Source: Comamonas sp. BIGb0152
Lineage (GTDB): Bacteria; Pseudomonadota; Gammaproteobacteria; Burkholderiales; Burkholderiaceae_C
Direction of reading: 5' to 3'
Length of the DNA: 64,000 nucleotides
NCBI RefSeq assembly: GCF_024809975.1
Contig: NZ_JANUDY010000001.1
Location: 62,001 to 126,000 of the forward strand
This document shows positions 1 to 8,101 of this stretch, in pieces. Both the position numbers and the translations under genes were made by a program. Each line of letters begins with the position of its first letter. The stretch's first letter is position 1. The notes beneath the pieces were generated by a model. That model was not told the DNA's origin. It saw only the letters and a list, made by a program, of their open reading frames with translations, and did no database searches.

Positions 1-62
1 TGGCTAGTGGCTGCAAATGATTGCAAATGGCTGCCAGCTGCTGCCAGCGGCCGCTGGGCGCC

Positions 63-644
63 TCATGCCTGGGGCACAAACCCATCCTGGCGTGCGGCTT
101 CCAGCGCCGTCTTGCGCTGCGGGGCAGCGGCAGGGCTTGCGGTGCTGCCGGGCACCTGGGCTGCCGCACTGCATGCGACGCTGGCCGGCTGGCGCAGCGG
201 GTGAAAGTTCAGCAGCTGCGTGGCCATCATGGTCTCGACCATAAAGCAGCACAGCGCCGAGACAAAGCTGACCACACCCAGGCCAAAGCTGAACATCGCC
301 GCCAGCGACCAGCTATTGGCATCGATCTCGGTCTTGGTGGTTTGGCCGATGAACAGCAAGATGATGGTCAGCGCGATCAGCGCACCACACAGGGTCAGCA
401 GGCCAATGCAGAGGTTGGCCAGGCGCCCACGCCGGCGCAGAAAGTTCAGCTCCAGCAAGGAGCGCTGCACATACTCCTCGTCCTTGGAGGCCATCATGCG
501 GTCCTCCAGCACGCGGCCCCGGTCGATGATGCGCGCCAGCCGGCCGGCGACGGCGCCGATCATGCCCGCCACCCCGGTGAGAAAGAAAACGGGAGCCACA
601 GCCAGCTGGATGCTGTGGGTGATGTTGCTGACGTCGATGGACAT
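63..644 (-). CDS. DUF2721 family membrane protein
   Basis: This 193-residue inner-membrane protein looks like the DUF2721 family, whose function is unknown. Three hydrophobic segments are visible at about residues 11-34, 76-99 and 113-136. A charged stretch (about 35-72) joins the first two. The last 55 residues are Ala/Pro-rich and probably disordered. I chose the ATG at 644 because it sits just before the first membrane segment. The open frame continues upstream to 863, but through a Cys/Arg-rich stretch that does not look like protein. It is transcribed alone towards the left edge of the window. A small GCACC/GGTGC palindrome lies upstream at 746-760. Family assignment is by overall pattern. 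Confidence 0.75.
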   Translation of the reverse strand: MSIDVSNITHSIQLAVAPVFFLTGVAGMIGAVAGRLARIIDRGRVLEDRMMASKDEEYVQRSLLELNFLRRRGRLANLCIGLLTLCGALIALTIILLFIGQTTKTEIDANSWSLAAMFSFGLGVVSFVSALCCFMVETMMATQLLNFHPLRQPASVACSAAAQVPGSTASPAAAPQRKTALEAARQDGFVPQA

Positions 645-816
645 GGTGTTAGGGCAGAGATGGTGGACAAACTGCGCTGCAGCACACGCCTTGTGCAGGC
701 TGCAACGCCTGCAATGAACACTGCAAAATTCAAGCCAACATTCTCGCACCAAATAGGTGCAAACCCTAATACCCTTCTTGCCCCGTTTCTGGGCTGATTT
801 GAAGCAAATTGTGTTT

Positions 817-1032
817 TCAGTAGTGCGGCGGCAGTTCGTCGCGTGCACCTGACGCAACACCACCGCCCTCGGGCATGCGCTGCTGCAGGTCTTTGACCAG
901 GTGCAGCAGGCGGTCGATCTGCTGCTGTTGCTTGTAGATCGTCAGGTTCAGCTCTTCGAGCAGGTCATCGGCATAGGCGGCCTTGATCTCCAAGGCTTCA
1001 AGGCGCTGCTGCAGGGGTTCGAGGGTCGACAT
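817..1032 (-). CDS. slyX: SlyX family protein
   Basis: This is a 71-residue protein with the SlyX layout: a short heptad-rich coiled coil (about residues 5-55, with leucines at regular spacing and a Gln-rich centre) and a C-terminal tail ending in the typical Pro-Pro-His-Tyr. SlyX proteins are small, cytoplasmic and of unknown function; the name comes from linkage to slyD in enteric bacteria. Here it is not next to the FKBP gene. The start is the ATG at 1032; an upstream in-frame ATG at 1047 would only add five residues. It lies between the DUF2721 gene and an aminotransferase gene that ends in its own terminator, so it is probably transcribed separately. Confidence 0.85.
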   Translation of the reverse strand: MSTLEPLQQRLEALEIKAAYADDLLEELNLTIYKQQQQIDRLLHLVKDLQQRMPEGGGVASGARDELPPHY

Positions 1033-1062
1033 GGCGGCTCCTGGCATGGGGGTGGGGAATCA

Positions 1063-1102
1063 AAGAATAACGCCGGCATGTGACAGCGCACATGCCGGCG
1101 TT
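1063..1102 (-). terminator. Hairpin terminator after the aminotransferase gene
   Basis: A perfect 14-bp stem (AACGCCGGCATGTG at 1069-1082 pairing with 1089-1102) with a 6-nt loop lies 25 bp beyond the stop codon of the minus-strand aminotransferase gene. Read on the minus strand it is followed by ATTCTTTG, a weak U-tract. Confidence 0.7.
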
Positions 1103-1126
1103 GGGGTGTCAGAAAGACTAAAAGAC

Positions 1127-2323
1127 TTACAGCGCCTTGGCCAGGCGGGCAATGCCCTCTTCGATGCGGGCAATGTCCGCCGTGGCAAACGATAGACGCA
1201 GGGTCGAGGGATCGGGGTTCTGCGCAAAGAACGGGGTGCCGGGCACAAAGGCCACGCCCTGCTCGATGGCACGCTTGGCCAGCGCATTGCCGTCCTTTTC
1301 CTGGCCACGGGCACCCGTCAGCTGCACCCAGATGAACATGCCGCCTTGCGGCTGCACAAAGCGCACGGCATCGCCCAGCTGGCTGCGCAGGCCATCGCCC
1401 ATGGCCTTGCTGCGTGCGGCGTAGGTGCTGCGCACGCGGGCCAAGGTGGCGGGCATGCGGCCGGCTTTCAGGTACTGGGCGGCAGTGGCTTGGCTGAAGG
1501 TGCTGGTGTGGGCATCGCTGAACTGCTTGCACATGACGCACTTGCCCAGCAGCTCGGCCGGCGCAATCAGCCAGCCCAGGCGCAGGCCGGGGCTGAGCAC
1601 CTTGCTCATGCTGCCGCAGTGGGCCAGGTAGTCGCGGCTGCCCGGCACCTCGTCCGACAGCGCCAGCATGCTGGGTGGTGGCGGCACGTCGAAATACAGG
1701 TCGCCATAGGGGTCGTCCTCGACCACCAGGGTCTGGTGGCGCACGGCCATTTCCAGAATCTGGCGGCGGCGCTCCAGGCTCAGCAGCACGCCGCTGGGGT
1801 TGCCAAAGGTGGGAATCAGGTAGACCAGCTTGGGCTGGTGCTCGGCAATCAGCTGCTCCAGCGCTTCGGGGATGACGCCGTTCTCATCGGTGGGCGCACT
1901 GATGACTTCAGCGCCATAGAGGCGGAAGCACTGGATGGTGGCCAAAAAGGTCGGGCCTTCGACGATCACCTTGTCGCCGGGAGAGATCATCGTCTTGCCC
2001 AGCAGGTCCAGCGCCTGCTGGCTGCCGGTGGTGACGATCAGCTGCTCTGGCGTCAGCGACTGCACGCCCTTGGCCGCCATCAGGCCGACGATCTGCTCGC
2101 GAAACGGCTGGTAGCCCTCGGTGGCACCGTACTGCAGCGCAGCGCCCGGCTCTTCGGTCAGCGCCGCATTGGCGGCCTCACGCACCCCTTCCACATCAAA
2201 CATGGCCGCATCCGGAAAGCCCCCGGCAAAACTGATGATGCCGGGCTTGCCCAGCAGCTTGAACAGTTCACGGATGGCGGACGTCTCGACATTGTCGAGG
2301 CGGGAGGCAAAGCGCAGTGTCAT
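1127..2323 (-). CDS. PLP-dependent aminotransferase, LysN/2-aminoadipate type
   Basis: This 398-residue fold-type I aminotransferase resembles the 2-aminoadipate/aromatic aminotransferases related to the MocR catalytic domain. The N-terminal part has the family motif GIISFAGGFPD (about residues 28-38). The cofactor-binding lysine is in SMSKVLSPGLRLGW at about residue 240. An Arg that should bind the substrate carboxylate is in STLRLSFA near the C terminus. No winged-helix DNA-binding domain is present, so it is an enzyme and not a MocR regulator. The ATG at 2323 gives the usual family N terminus. The substrate cannot be fixed from sequence; alpha-aminoadipate, aromatic or branched amino acids are all possible. 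Monocistronic, with a strong hairpin after the stop. Confidence 0.85.
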   Translation of the reverse strand: MTLRFASRLDNVETSAIRELFKLLGKPGIISFAGGFPDAAMFDVEGVREAANAALTEEPGAALQYGATEGYQPFREQIVGLMAAKGVQSLTPEQLIVTTGSQQALDLLGKTMISPGDKVIVEGPTFLATIQCFRLYGAEVISAPTDENGVIPEALEQLIAEHQPKLVYLIPTFGNPSGVLLSLERRRQILEMAVRHQTLVVEDDPYGDLYFDVPPPPSMLALSDEVPGSRDYLAHCGSMSKVLSPGLRLGWLIAPAELLGKCVMCKQFSDAHTSTFSQATAAQYLKAGRMPATLARVRSTYAARSKAMGDGLRSQLGDAVRFVQPQGGMFIWVQLTGARGQEKDGNALAKRAIEQGVAFVPGTPFFAQNPDPSTLRLSFATADIARIEEGIARLAKAL

Positions 2324-2440
2324 GGAGTGTTCTCTCAAATCAAAAAAAGCGCAGCCAGATCGCTATCAACCGGCTGCTCTGGCATTTTGCTACTTTTTAC
2401 CGGCCCCATGCGTCGCTGTGGCATCCCTGAGGGCCCTTAG

Positions 2441-2599
2441 GGATCCTCTGCAAAACCCTCGCCCAAAGGGATGGACGCGGATCGGGATGAGCCGCAAGGC
2501 GTCTTTTGCAGTCAATAGCAGGCTATTGACAAGAAAGACAACGTAGCGGATCGCCCGAAACCGCGTTCAGACCACGGCAGGGAGTTTTGCAGAGGGCCC
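2441..2599. mobile_element. MITE-like element with IS5-type ends
   Basis: A 159-bp non-coding element has imperfect terminal inverted repeats: the left end reads GGATCCTCTGCAAAAC and the reverse complement of the right end reads GGGCCCTCTGCAAAAC. Both outer ends are flanked by TTAG (2437-2440 and 2600-2603), matching the YTAR four-base duplication of the IS5 group. The identity around the ends is longer: GAGGGCCCTTAG occurs at 2429-2440 and 2592-2603. A central hairpin (GTCAATAG/CTATTGAC, 2511-2530) is present. There is no transposase frame, so it is a non-autonomous or internally deleted copy. It fills most of the 335-bp gap before the DUF4105 gene, ending 59 bp before the start codon. Confidence 0.7.
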
Positions 2600-2658
2600 T
2601 TAGTCCTTTATCGCCGCCGCCTATCGACTATGCTTGCGCTCCAAAGGATTTTGTCACC

Positions 2659-3699
2659 ATGCGCATTGCCGCTTTCTTTATTGTTCTGCTCAAGCTGCTG
2701 GCCTCGCTGCTCATGCTGCTGGGTGTGGTCTGGGCCTGTGGCGCCCTGTGGTTTCAGCTGGCGCAGTCGGTCAAATCGGGCTCGGCCCGGGGTCTGCTGC
2801 TGGGGGTTTGGGTGGGGGTGGGCCTGTACTGCGTCTACCTGCTGTGGCAGCAGCGCGCGCCTCGGGGCCTGCTGATCTATGGGCTGCTGTTTGCGGCCAT
2901 TCTGGCCTGGTGGGCCAGCATCCAGCCCTCCAACACCCGCCGGTGGGCGCCGGATGTGGCGCAGCAGCTGTCGGGCACCGTGCAGGGCGACCTGGTGAGC
3001 CTGCACAATGTACGCAATTTTGACTGGCAAACGGCAGACAAGGCCAGCGCCCGCTGGGAAGACCGCGACTATGACCTGCGCCAGCTCGTCTCCGTGGACA
3101 TGGCCACCTCGTACTGGATGGGGCCGGCCATTGCCCACACCCTGGTGTCCTTTGGCTTTGACGACGGCAAGGGCCCGCGCCGCTATGTGACCTTCTCGGT
3201 GGAGATTCGCAAGGAACAGGGCGAACAGTTCTCCGCCGTGGGCGGCTTCTTCAAGCAGTTTGAGCTCAGCCTGGTGGCCGCTGAAGAGCGCGACATCCTG
3301 CGTGTGCGCAGCAATATGCGCGGGGAAGAGGTCTACCTCTACAGCGTGGCCATGCCGCGCGCTGCCATGCGCTCGCTGTTTATCGCCTATGTGGACAAAG
3401 CCAATGCGCTGGTCGAAACGCCGCAGTTCTACCACACGCTGTTTGCCAACTGCACCACCATCGTTTTCGACATGGTGCGCCGCATTGTGCCGGGCCTGCC
3501 GATGGACTGGCGCCTGCTGGCCAGCGGCTACCTGCCCCAGTATGTGGACAGCCTGGGCGCCCTCGCCCAGCCGAATGACTTCGATGCCATCCAGGCGGCG
3601 GCGCATATCAATGCCCGCGCCAAGGCGCTGCGCCCGGATGCGGATTTCTCGGCCGCCATCCGCCAAGGCGTGCCGCAGGCGCCGCTGCCCCCGCCTTGA
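2659..3699 (+). CDS. DUF4105 domain membrane protein
   Basis: This is a 346-residue protein. The N-terminal 90 residues contain about three transmembrane helices (roughly 3-26, 40-60, 68-86). A soluble, probably periplasmic, domain of the DUF4105 type (Lnb N-terminal-like) follows. Recognisable parts are WEDRDYDLRQL, the VSFGFDDG segment and FANCTTIVFDMVRR near residue 265, where the family has a conserved Asn-Cys-Thr. That Cys-centred motif suggests a papain-like fold, but activity is not established. The start at 2659 follows the inserted element directly and places Met just before the first helix; a longer frame from 2587 would begin inside the element. The nth gene follows after 65 bp. 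Confidence 0.8.
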   Translation: MRIAAFFIVLLKLLASLLMLLGVVWACGALWFQLAQSVKSGSARGLLLGVWVGVGLYCVYLLWQQRAPRGLLIYGLLFAAILAWWASIQPSNTRRWAPDVAQQLSGTVQGDLVSLHNVRNFDWQTADKASARWEDRDYDLRQLVSVDMATSYWMGPAIAHTLVSFGFDDGKGPRRYVTFSVEIRKEQGEQFSAVGGFFKQFELSLVAAEERDILRVRSNMRGEEVYLYSVAMPRAAMRSLFIAYVDKANALVETPQFYHTLFANCTTIVFDMVRRIVPGLPMDWRLLASGYLPQYVDSLGALAQPNDFDAIQAAAHINARAKALRPDADFSAAIRQGVPQAPLPPP

Positions 3700-3764
3700 T
3701 GGAACGCGCGGTACCACCCGGCCGCCGTGCCAGATAATGGCCGGCGAGCCTGCACAAAAACACG

Positions 3765-4418
3765 ATGAAAACCGCTGATATCCAACCCTTCTTCGCCACC
3801 TTGAAGGCGGCCAACCCCTCGCCCCAGACCGAGCTGGAGTACACCTCCGTGTTCGAGCTGCTCGCTGCCGTGCTGCTGTCGGCCCAGGCCACCGATGTGG
3901 GGGTGAACAAGGCCACCCGCAAGCTGTTCCCGGTCGCCAACACCCCGCAGGCCATCTTGGCGCTGGGGCTCGAAGGCCTGGAGGGCTATATCAAGACCAT
4001 CGGGCTGTTTCGCAGCAAGGCCAAGCACCTGATGGAGACCTGCCGCATCCTGGTCGAGCAGCATGGCGGCCGGGTGCCCGACACCCGCGAAGCCCTGGAA
4101 GCCCTGCCCGGCGTGGGCCGCAAGACCGCCAATGTGGTGCTGAATGTGGCCTTTGGCCAGCCCACGATGGCGGTGGACACCCACATCTTCCGCGTCAGCA
4201 ACCGCACCGGCCTGGCGCCCGGCAAGAACCCGCTGGAAGTGGAAAAGCAGCTGATGCAGCGCGTGCCGGGCGACTATGCCGTCGACTCGCACCACTGGCT
4301 GATTCTGCTGGGCCGCTATTTCTGCCAGGCGCGCAAGCCGCGCTGCTGGGAATGCCTGGTCAGCAGCTACTGCGATTTCACGCCCAAGACACCGCCGCCC
4401 CAAGGCAGCTTGCGCTGA
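3765..4418 (+). CDS. nth: Endonuclease III (DNA glycosylase/AP lyase)
   Basis: This 217-residue protein is a full-length endonuclease III, which removes oxidised pyrimidines from DNA and cuts the abasic site by beta-elimination during base excision repair. The helix-hairpin-helix LPGVGRKTANVV carries the catalytic Lys120, and VDTHIFRV carries the catalytic Asp138. The C terminus holds the 4Fe-4S ligands Cys187, Cys194, Cys197 and Cys203 in the canonical C-x6-C-x2-C-x5-C spacing. These numbers match the E. coli enzyme. It ends 15 bp from the convergent stop codon of cobT, with no obvious terminator between them. Confidence 0.97.
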   Translation: MKTADIQPFFATLKAANPSPQTELEYTSVFELLAAVLLSAQATDVGVNKATRKLFPVANTPQAILALGLEGLEGYIKTIGLFRSKAKHLMETCRILVEQHGGRVPDTREALEALPGVGRKTANVVLNVAFGQPTMAVDTHIFRVSNRTGLAPGKNPLEVEKQLMQRVPGDYAVDSHHWLILLGRYFCQARKPRCWECLVSSYCDFTPKTPPPQGSLR

Positions 4419-4433
4419 CAGGTCTGCGGCGGT

Positions 4434-5516
4434 TCAAGAAGCGCTCTGGGTGCTGACACCGGCCGATGCAAAACTGGCCATGTCACGCAGCACCGCGCAG
4501 GCCGATTCCAGCAAGGGCCAGGCCAGTGCCGCCCCTGAGCCTTCGCCCAGGCGCAACTGCCAATCCAGCAAGGGCTGGGCTTGCAGGGCCGCCAGCAAAT
4601 GGCTATGGCCCGGCTCACCGGAGCGGTGGGCATACACACAGCGCTCCAACACCGCCGGCTGCAGGCGCGATGCCACCAGCACCGCCGCGCTGGTGATAAA
4701 GCCATCGACCACAATCACGCGGCGCTCCAGCGCGGCCTGCAGCACGGCGCCCACCATGGTGGCCACTTCCAGCCCGCCCATCGCCGCCAGCACGTCCAAA
4801 GGCTCGTGCACATCGGCATGGCGCGCCAGCACCCGGCGCAGCACCGCAGCCTTGCGGGCCACGCCCTCACCGCTCAGCCCCGTGCCTGCGCCGGTGACGG
4901 TTTCCACATCCAGGTTGCACAGCCGCGCCAGCAACAGCGATGCGCTGGAGGTATTGCCAATGCCCATCTCGCCCAGCAGCAAGGCATTGCCCGGCAAGGC
5001 CTGCAGCAGCGCGCGGCCATTGGCAATCGCGGCTTCGCACTGCGCCATGGTCATCGCCGGGCCCTGGCTGCTGTCCTGGGTGCCGGGGGCCACCTTGCGC
5101 AGCCACAGGCGGGGGGCGCCCACAGGCAGCGCATCGGTCTGGGGTTCAAAATCGCGGGCCACGCCGCAGTCCACCACATGCAGTGCCACGCCATGCTGGC
5201 GCGACAGCACACTCACCGCTGCCCCGCCGGCCAGAAAATTGCCCACCATCTGCCAGGTCACATCAGCGGGGTAGGCCGACACACCCTGCGCCACCAGGCC
5301 GTGGTCCGCCGCAAACACCAGCATCTGAGGATCTGCCAAACGTGGCTGGGTGCTGCCCAGGATGCAGGCGATGCGCAGCGCCACCGCTTCCAGCAGGCCC
5401 AGCGAGCCCAGCGGCTTGGTCTTGTTGTCCAGCAGTTGCTGCACTTGCTGGCGAAAGGCGGCGTCCTCGATCGAGGCAATGGGAGGGATGAGCGGGGAGA
5501 ACAGGGATTCGGACAT
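4434..5516 (-). CDS. cobT: Nicotinate-nucleotide--dimethylbenzimidazole phosphoribosyltransferase
   Basis: CobT makes alpha-ribazole phosphate, the lower-ligand nucleotide of cobalamin, from nicotinate mononucleotide and 5,6-dimethylbenzimidazole. The 360-residue product shows the family landmarks in order: NKTKPLGSLG near the N terminus, VFAADHGL, GEMGIGNTSSAS, GAGTGLSGEG, and GGLEVATMVGA with the catalytic Glu region, then VDGFITSAA. The ATG at 5516 fits the family start; the frame extends to 5606 without typical sequence. The gene is separated from the main B12 array by a small secreted-protein gene with its own terminator (5607-5645), so it is probably transcribed on its own. Its substrate dimethylbenzimidazole would come from BluB encoded upstream. 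cobS, often its neighbour, is not here. Confidence 0.95.
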   Translation of the reverse strand: MSESLFSPLIPPIASIEDAAFRQQVQQLLDNKTKPLGSLGLLEAVALRIACILGSTQPRLADPQMLVFAADHGLVAQGVSAYPADVTWQMVGNFLAGGAAVSVLSRQHGVALHVVDCGVARDFEPQTDALPVGAPRLWLRKVAPGTQDSSQGPAMTMAQCEAAIANGRALLQALPGNALLLGEMGIGNTSSASLLLARLCNLDVETVTGAGTGLSGEGVARKAAVLRRVLARHADVHEPLDVLAAMGGLEVATMVGAVLQAALERRVIVVDGFITSAAVLVASRLQPAVLERCVYAHRSGEPGHSHLLAALQAQPLLDWQLRLGEGSGAALAWPLLESACAVLRDMASFASAGVSTQSAS

Positions 5517-5606
5517 GGTCAAGGTACTGAACGGGGCACGGCGTTGCGCCAAGCCGCCAGTATCGCGCTGCCCGCCCCGGTTTGCAGCCGCATGCGCGCA
5601 AACCAA

Positions 5607-5645
5607 TCAAAAACGCTCTGCGCAGCAAAAGCTGGGCAGAGCGTG
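5607..5645 (-). terminator. Terminator between the Pro/His-rich protein gene and cobT
   Basis: On the minus strand an ACGCTCTGC / GCAGAGCGT stem with a 14-nt loop is followed by TTTTTGATTGG. It lies just after the stop of the gene ending at 5679 and would uncouple that gene from cobT. Confidence 0.7.
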
Positions 5646-5678
5646 TTCAGGAAATGGATGCGGCCGTCGCCAGTTGGC

Positions 5679-6119
5679 TTACTTGGCAGGCACCGTGTAG
5701 GTGTACTCACGCAAAATGCCACCGCCTTGTACCGAGCCGCTGTCCTGGCCCTGGGCCACGCGGCCTACACAGGCGCGGCGGTCTTCCTCGGTTTTGAAGA
5801 CGCCGCAGCGTGCGGTAGCGTTGTCGCGGAAGCCCTGGCCGGGATCCGTCAACTGGCCCTGGCGGGAAGCCTGGCGCGCAGCAGCCGCTTCGCGGGCATT
5901 GGAGCTGCCTTCGGCCACATCGGCATTGGCGCGGGCATCGCCACGCGCTTCACCGCGCTTATGGTGGTGAGCACCGTGCGGGCCATGGGGCATGGGCTTC
6001 ATGTGCTTGGCAGGGGGTGGCGGAGGTGGCGGTGCAGATTGGGCGCTGGCAAAGCCGGCGGTGCCCAACGCAAGGGCCATCGCGGCCATTTGCAGAGACT
6101 GGCGGAACATGTTTTTCAT
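5679..6119 (-). CDS. Secreted Pro/His-rich hypothetical protein
   Basis: This 146-residue protein is of unknown family. A signal peptide is clear: MKNMFRQ, a hydrophobic stretch, and a likely cleavage after ASA at about residue 27. It is followed by seven prolines, then a Met/His/Pro-rich segment (about 36-55, with PHGPHGAHHHKRG). The remainder is Ala/Arg/Asp-rich and ends in a small domain with two cysteines (about residues 107 and 118) that could form a disulfide. The His cluster could bind a metal, but nothing shows it. The ATG at 6119 has AAGGATG upstream at a suitable distance. It lies between cobQ and cobT but ends in a terminator, so a B12 role is not implied. Confidence 0.65.
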   Translation of the reverse strand: MKNMFRQSLQMAAMALALGTAGFASAQSAPPPPPPPAKHMKPMPHGPHGAHHHKRGEARGDARANADVAEGSSNAREAAAARQASRQGQLTDPGQGFRDNATARCGVFKTEEDRRACVGRVAQGQDSGSVQGGGILREYTYTVPAK

Positions 6120-6242
6120 AGCGATCATCCTTATCGGTGATGAGAAGCAACACGAACAGCATGCCTGCGCTGCAAGCGGGCCCCTATCGGCCCAATCCGC
6201 CAGTGCTTGCCATATTTGGCCTACAGCAGCCACCATGCCCAC

Positions 6243-7697
6243 TCAGGGCAGCCGGTCCCCAAACCACTCAGCGACGCCCTTGGCCATGCGCGCAAACACC
6301 TCGTCCAAACTGGGCGCATCCTGGCCAAACAGCGCATGGATGACGGCGGCATTCTCGAACAGGCCATGCACATAGCTGCCCAGCACCTGCGGCGCACCGC
6401 CCTGCCACAGCAGGCCAGGCAGCAGCTCCTGCGCGGGCTGGGCGGCACCGGCCTGCATATCGGCGCGCAGCTGGGTCTGGCCATGGTGGATTTCGTAACC
6501 GCTCACCTCCAGGCCGCTCAGCGCCTGCCAGGGTGCTTGCACCTCAGGCAGCACCAGGCGCGTGGGTTGCACATTTTTTTGCTGCGCAAACAAGGTCACC
6601 AAGGGCAGCAGCCCCAGGCCGGCGGCATTGCCATCCACGCCATGCAGATCGACCAGCGCCTCGCCCAGCATCTGCAGGCCGCCGCAAATACCCAGCACCC
6701 GTTTGCCGGCCTGGGCATGGCGGGCCACGGCCGCATCCAGCCCCTGCTGGCGCATCCAGGCCAGGTCGGCGGCGGTGGCCTTGCTGCCCGGCAGAATCAC
6801 CCAGTCCGCATCGCTCAGCTGCGCGGGCGTGCGGGCCCAGACCACGCGCACACCAGGCAGCTGCAGCAGCGGCTGGAACTCGTCCAAGTTGCTGATGCGC
6901 GGGTAGGCCACGATGGCAATGCAGGTGTGCACCGCCTGGCCCATGCCGCCGCTGCCTCGGTCATCAAACACGCCGTCTTCTTCCGGCAGGCCGTGCTGGA
7001 ACTGCATCGGAATGCAGGCCACCGTGGGCACACCAGTCATATCTTGGAGCATCTGCGGCGCAGGCGCCAGCAAGGCGGCATCGCCCCGAAACTTGTTGAG
7101 CACAAAGCCCTTGATGAGGCTTTGCTCATCGGGCGGCAGCAGCGCCCAGGTGCCGTAGAGGTGGGCAAAGGCGCCGCCCCGGTCGATATCGGCCACCAGC
7201 AGGCAGTGGGCATCGCAGTGGCGCGCCACGCGCATATTGACCACATCGCTGCTGTGCAGGTTGATCTCGGCGGGCGAGCCTGCCCCCTCGATCACCACCA
7301 CATCGTTCTCGGCACGCAGCGCATCGAGCGCCTGCGCAATCTGCGGCCAGACCTTGAGGCTGCGGCCGCGCCAGGGCATTTGCGACAGCGCCTCGTCCAC
7401 CTGGCCAAACAGCACCACCTGGCTGCGCGTGTCGGCCTCGGGCTTGAGCAGCAGCGGGTTCATGCGCACATCGGGCACGGCCCCCGCAGCCAGCGCCTGC
7501 AGGTACTGGGCGGTGCCGATCTCGCCCCACTGGCCATCAGGCGTGGCGACCACGCGGGCGTTGTTGCTCATGTTCTGCGCCTTGAAGGGCGCCACCTTGT
7601 AGCCCTGGGCCCGGTACCAGGCGCACAGCGCCGTGGCCACCCAGCTTTTGCCAGCGCCACTGCTGGTGCCCAGCACCATGATGCAGCGCGCGCTCAT
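6243..7697 (-). CDS. cobQ: Cobyric acid synthase
   Basis: CobQ amidates four side chains of adenosylcobyrinic acid a,c-diamide, using glutamine and ATP, to give adenosylcobyric acid. The 484-residue protein has an N-terminal ATP-binding dethiobiotin-synthetase-like domain (GTSSGAGKS near residue 11, VIEGAGSPAEINL, DIDRGGAFAHLYGT). A C-terminal class I glutamine amidotransferase domain follows, with the nucleophile in VLGICGGLQMLG and the His in GSYVHGLFEN. The start at 7697 overlaps the stop of the DUF3037 gene by four bases (ATGA), indicating translational coupling. It is the last gene of the B12 array; a 123-bp gap follows. Confidence 0.96.
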   Translation of the reverse strand: MSARCIMVLGTSSGAGKSWVATALCAWYRAQGYKVAPFKAQNMSNNARVVATPDGQWGEIGTAQYLQALAAGAVPDVRMNPLLLKPEADTRSQVVLFGQVDEALSQMPWRGRSLKVWPQIAQALDALRAENDVVVIEGAGSPAEINLHSSDVVNMRVARHCDAHCLLVADIDRGGAFAHLYGTWALLPPDEQSLIKGFVLNKFRGDAALLAPAPQMLQDMTGVPTVACIPMQFQHGLPEEDGVFDDRGSGGMGQAVHTCIAIVAYPRISNLDEFQPLLQLPGVRVVWARTPAQLSDADWVILPGSKATAADLAWMRQQGLDAAVARHAQAGKRVLGICGGLQMLGEALVDLHGVDGNAAGLGLLPLVTLFAQQKNVQPTRLVLPEVQAPWQALSGLEVSGYEIHHGQTQLRADMQAGAAQPAQELLPGLLWQGGAPQVLGSYVHGLFENAAVIHALFGQDAPSLDEVFARMAKGVAEWFGDRLP

Positions 7698-8101
7698 GGC
7701 TGCACGCTGCCCGCCAGTGGCAACACCATGCGCGCCATGATGCGCTCCAGCGCCGAGCCCGCATCGCTGCACAGCCCCGTGTGTACCGGCGAGGTCTGGA
7801 TCATGCTGCTGCGCTTGGCCGTTAGCCAGTGAAAGCGCGCACGGTACGGCAGCTGGCCGATGGGCCCGGCCTCGGGCACACCGGCGCAGATCGCCACAAT
7901 GCTGCCCAGGTGGCGGTAGACCAGCTGCAGATCGACCTGCGGATCGAGCGCCAGCAGGCGCGCTTCATCAAGCGCCATCGCTGCTTGCAGGTAGCCGCTG
8001 CGCTGGCAGGACACAATCACCCCCGCGTTGATAAACTCCTCACGCTCGACCCGGGGCATCACACGCACGATCGCGTAGTCATACACATCATGCGCGTGCA
8101 T
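7694..8101 (-). CDS. DUF3037 family protein
   Basis: This 135-residue protein starts with YDYAIVRVMPRVEREEFINAG, the hallmark of DUF3037, a small cytoplasmic family of unknown function. No catalytic signature is evident. It overlaps the upstream HipA-like kinase gene by 14 bases and the downstream cobQ by four, so all three are translated from one message. DUF3037 genes are often found beside HipA-like kinase genes, so the two products probably act together. Placement inside a cobalamin operon may mean a link to that pathway or a passenger pair. The ATG at 8101 is preferred over the upstream frame start at 8128. Confidence 0.8.
   Translation of the reverse strand: MHAHDVYDYAIVRVMPRVEREEFINAGVIVSCQRSGYLQAAMALDEARLLALDPQVDLQLVYRHLGSIVAICAGVPEAGPIGQLPYRARFHWLTAKRSSMIQTSPVHTGLCSDAGSALERIMARMVLPLAGSVQP

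Noticed and set aside
4581..6140. Long plus-strand frame (519 codons) across cobT and the next gene
   Set aside because: It runs through two minus-strand genes and a minus-strand terminator, and its product is low-complexity.
6207..7832. Long plus-strand frame (541 codons) opposite cobQ
   Set aside because: Antisense shadow of cobQ; no recognisable domain and no plausible start signal.
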